Assembly: GCA_009780755.1 (NCBI GenBank)
Contig: WQZL01000135.1
Location: 1 to 6,920 of the forward strand
Reading direction: 5' to 3'
DNA: 6,920 nucleotides
DNA from: Promicromonosporaceae bacterium
GTDB lineage: Bacteria; Actinomycetota; Actinomycetes; Actinomycetales; Cellulomonadaceae
The position numbers were made by a program, and so were the translations under genes. Of the stretch, positions 5,934-6,920 are shown in pieces. The notes under the pieces are model-generated. The model was not told the origin of the DNA. It ran no database searches and saw only the letters and a program-made list of their open reading frames with translations. How positions within the stretch are numbered: position 1 is the first letter of the stretch; each line of letters opens with the position of its first letter.

Positions 5934-6920
5934 TCAGCAGGTGGCCAGCAGGCGGTCCAAAACGCGGGTGCCGAACCGGAGGGCATCGATTGGCACCCGT
6001 TCGTCTACCCCGTGGAAGAGGCCCACAAAGTCGAGGTCGGCGGGCAACTTTAGGGGTGCGAAACCATAGCCGGTAATGCCCAGGCGAGCGAGCGATTTGT
6101 TGTCGGTGCCGCCCGAGAGCGTGTATGGCAGCACCGGGACGCCGGGGTCTTCCGCCTGTAGGGCATCAACCATCGCGTCAACCAGGTTGCCCGCGAAGGG
6201 CACCTCTAGGGCGATGTCCTCATGAATCGACTCGATGCGAACGTCGGAGCCGACCAGCTCGTAGATGGTGGCCATCCCGTCCGCCTCGTGACCAGGGAGT
6301 AGACGTACGTCTACCTCAGCGGTGGCGCTGCCGGGAATCACATTGGTCTTGTATCCGGCGGCTAACCGGGAGGGGTTCGATGTGTGGCGGGTGGTTGCCT
6401 TCACGAAGGGGGCGGCCGTGCCGAGGGCTGCGATAAGCGCATCCACGGTGTGAGGATCGGCGGCGTCGAAGGGCAGGCCGGTCAGGTCGGCGACGCCGCG
6501 CAGCAACAGCTCGACGGTGGGGGTGAGTTGCTGGGGCCACGCAAAGGCGCCGATGCGGGCAACCGCCTGGGCCAGCGCGGTGACGGCATTGTCGGGGTTG
6601 ATAACGGAGCCATGCCCGGCCCGGCCATCGGCGATGAGGCGCAGCCAGGCAATGCCCTTCTCTGCCGTTTGCAGCAGGTAGGCCCGCTGCCCACCGATAT
6701 GCACGGAGTAGCCGCCCACCTCGCTGATCGCCTCGGTGGCGCCCTCGAACAGCTCGGGACGATGCTGCACGGCCCACCCCGCGCCATGAACTCCCCCGGC
6801 CTCCTCGTCGGCAAACATTGCGACGATTACATCGCGGGCGGGCTTACGGCCCTCGCGCTGGTAGGCGCGCACCACAGAAAGGATCATGGCATCCATATCC
6901 TTCATGTCCACCGCGCCGCG
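5934..6920 (-). CDS. M20-family metallopeptidase (ArgE/DapE/ACY1 type), 5' end cut
   Basis: Zinc-dependent hydrolase of the M20 family, which cleaves dipeptides, N-acyl amino acids or succinyl-diaminopimelate in the cytosol. The frame enters at the right edge as RGAVDMKD, so 328 C-terminal residues are visible. Counting from the first full codon: bridging metal ligand D5 in VDMKD; DEEAGG with catalytic base E39 and ligand E40; SEVGG with E67, in the third ligand position; GRAGHGS with H103 in the dimerisation lid domain; SGGTDNKS; and the final ligand H303 in LFHGVDERVP. The N-terminal part with the first HxD ligand, roughly 100-130 residues, is outside. The closest relative I recall is Rv2141c, sometimes called dapE2, but the true substrate is unknown, so no symbol is given. 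It is upstream of the small acidic gene in the same direction. No internal start is proposed: the GTG at 6911 sits inside the metal motif. Confidence 0.93.
   Translation of the reverse strand, partial: RGAVDMKDMDAMILSVVRAYQREGRKPARDVIVAMFADEEAGGVHGAGWAVQHRPELFEGATEAISEVGGYSVHIGGQRAYLLQTAEKGIAWLRLIADGRAGHGSVINPDNAVTALAQAVARIGAFAWPQQLTPTVELLLRGVADLTGLPFDAADPHTVDALIAALGTAAPFVKATTRHTSNPSRLAAGYKTNVIPGSATAEVDVRLLPGHEADGMATIYELVGSDVRIESIHEDIALEVPFAGNLVDAMVDALQAEDPGVPVLPYTLSGGTDNKSLARLGITGYGFAPLKLPADLDFVGLFHGVDERVPIDALRFGTRVLDRLLATC

Noticed and set aside
5934..6911. Treating GTG at 6911 as the start of the M20 gene
   Set aside because: It falls inside the conserved RGAVDMKD metal motif, and the frame runs on through the right edge, so the gene is partial.

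Overview
The window looks like chromosomal DNA from a high-G+C actinomycete. The strongest pointer is a complete mshC, the cysteine ligase of mycothiol biosynthesis, a thiol pathway confined to Actinomycetota. Strong G/C bias at third codon positions, GTG starts and very short gaps between genes agree with this. The genus cannot be fixed. A palindromic spacer repeat at 1844-1902 resembles, from memory, repeats common in Propionibacteriales and Micrococcales.

Layout, left to right. (1) Minus strand, 1-931: chorismate synthase aroC, cut by the left edge. (2) A 54-base divergent spacer, then on the plus strand 986-1828 a RecB/Cas4-type PD-(D/E)XK nuclease with four cysteines placed for an iron-sulfur cluster. 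(3) An 84-base convergent spacer holding the hairpin repeat. (4) A minus-strand operon read uppP, then mshC, then a HAD phosphatase (4679 down to 1913). uppP and mshC overlap by ATGA, and the HAD start lies 2 bases beyond the mshC stop. (5) A 32-base divergent spacer, then on the plus strand 4712-5656 an aldo/keto reductase-fold protein that has lost three of the four catalytic residues. (6) A 3-base convergent gap, then a second minus-strand unit: an M20 metallopeptidase (enters from the right edge, ends at 5934) followed by a 79-residue, extremely acidic protein (5899-5660).

How the genes fit together. These are mostly housekeeping genes: shikimate pathway, recycling of the undecaprenyl carrier for cell-wall synthesis, mycothiol redox buffering, DNA repair, and peptide or N-acyl amino acid hydrolysis. 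From memory, several have counterparts spread through the Rv2119-Rv2141c stretch of Mycobacterium tuberculosis (RecB-like Rv2119, mshC Rv2130c, uppP Rv2136c, M20 Rv2141c), so this is probably a compacted form of an old actinobacterial neighbourhood. I see no mobile element, CRISPR array, phage gene, tRNA or rRNA, and no stretch over 100 bases without a gene. The most unusual item is the aldo/keto reductase with a degenerate active site. I do not see a convincing new multi-gene system.
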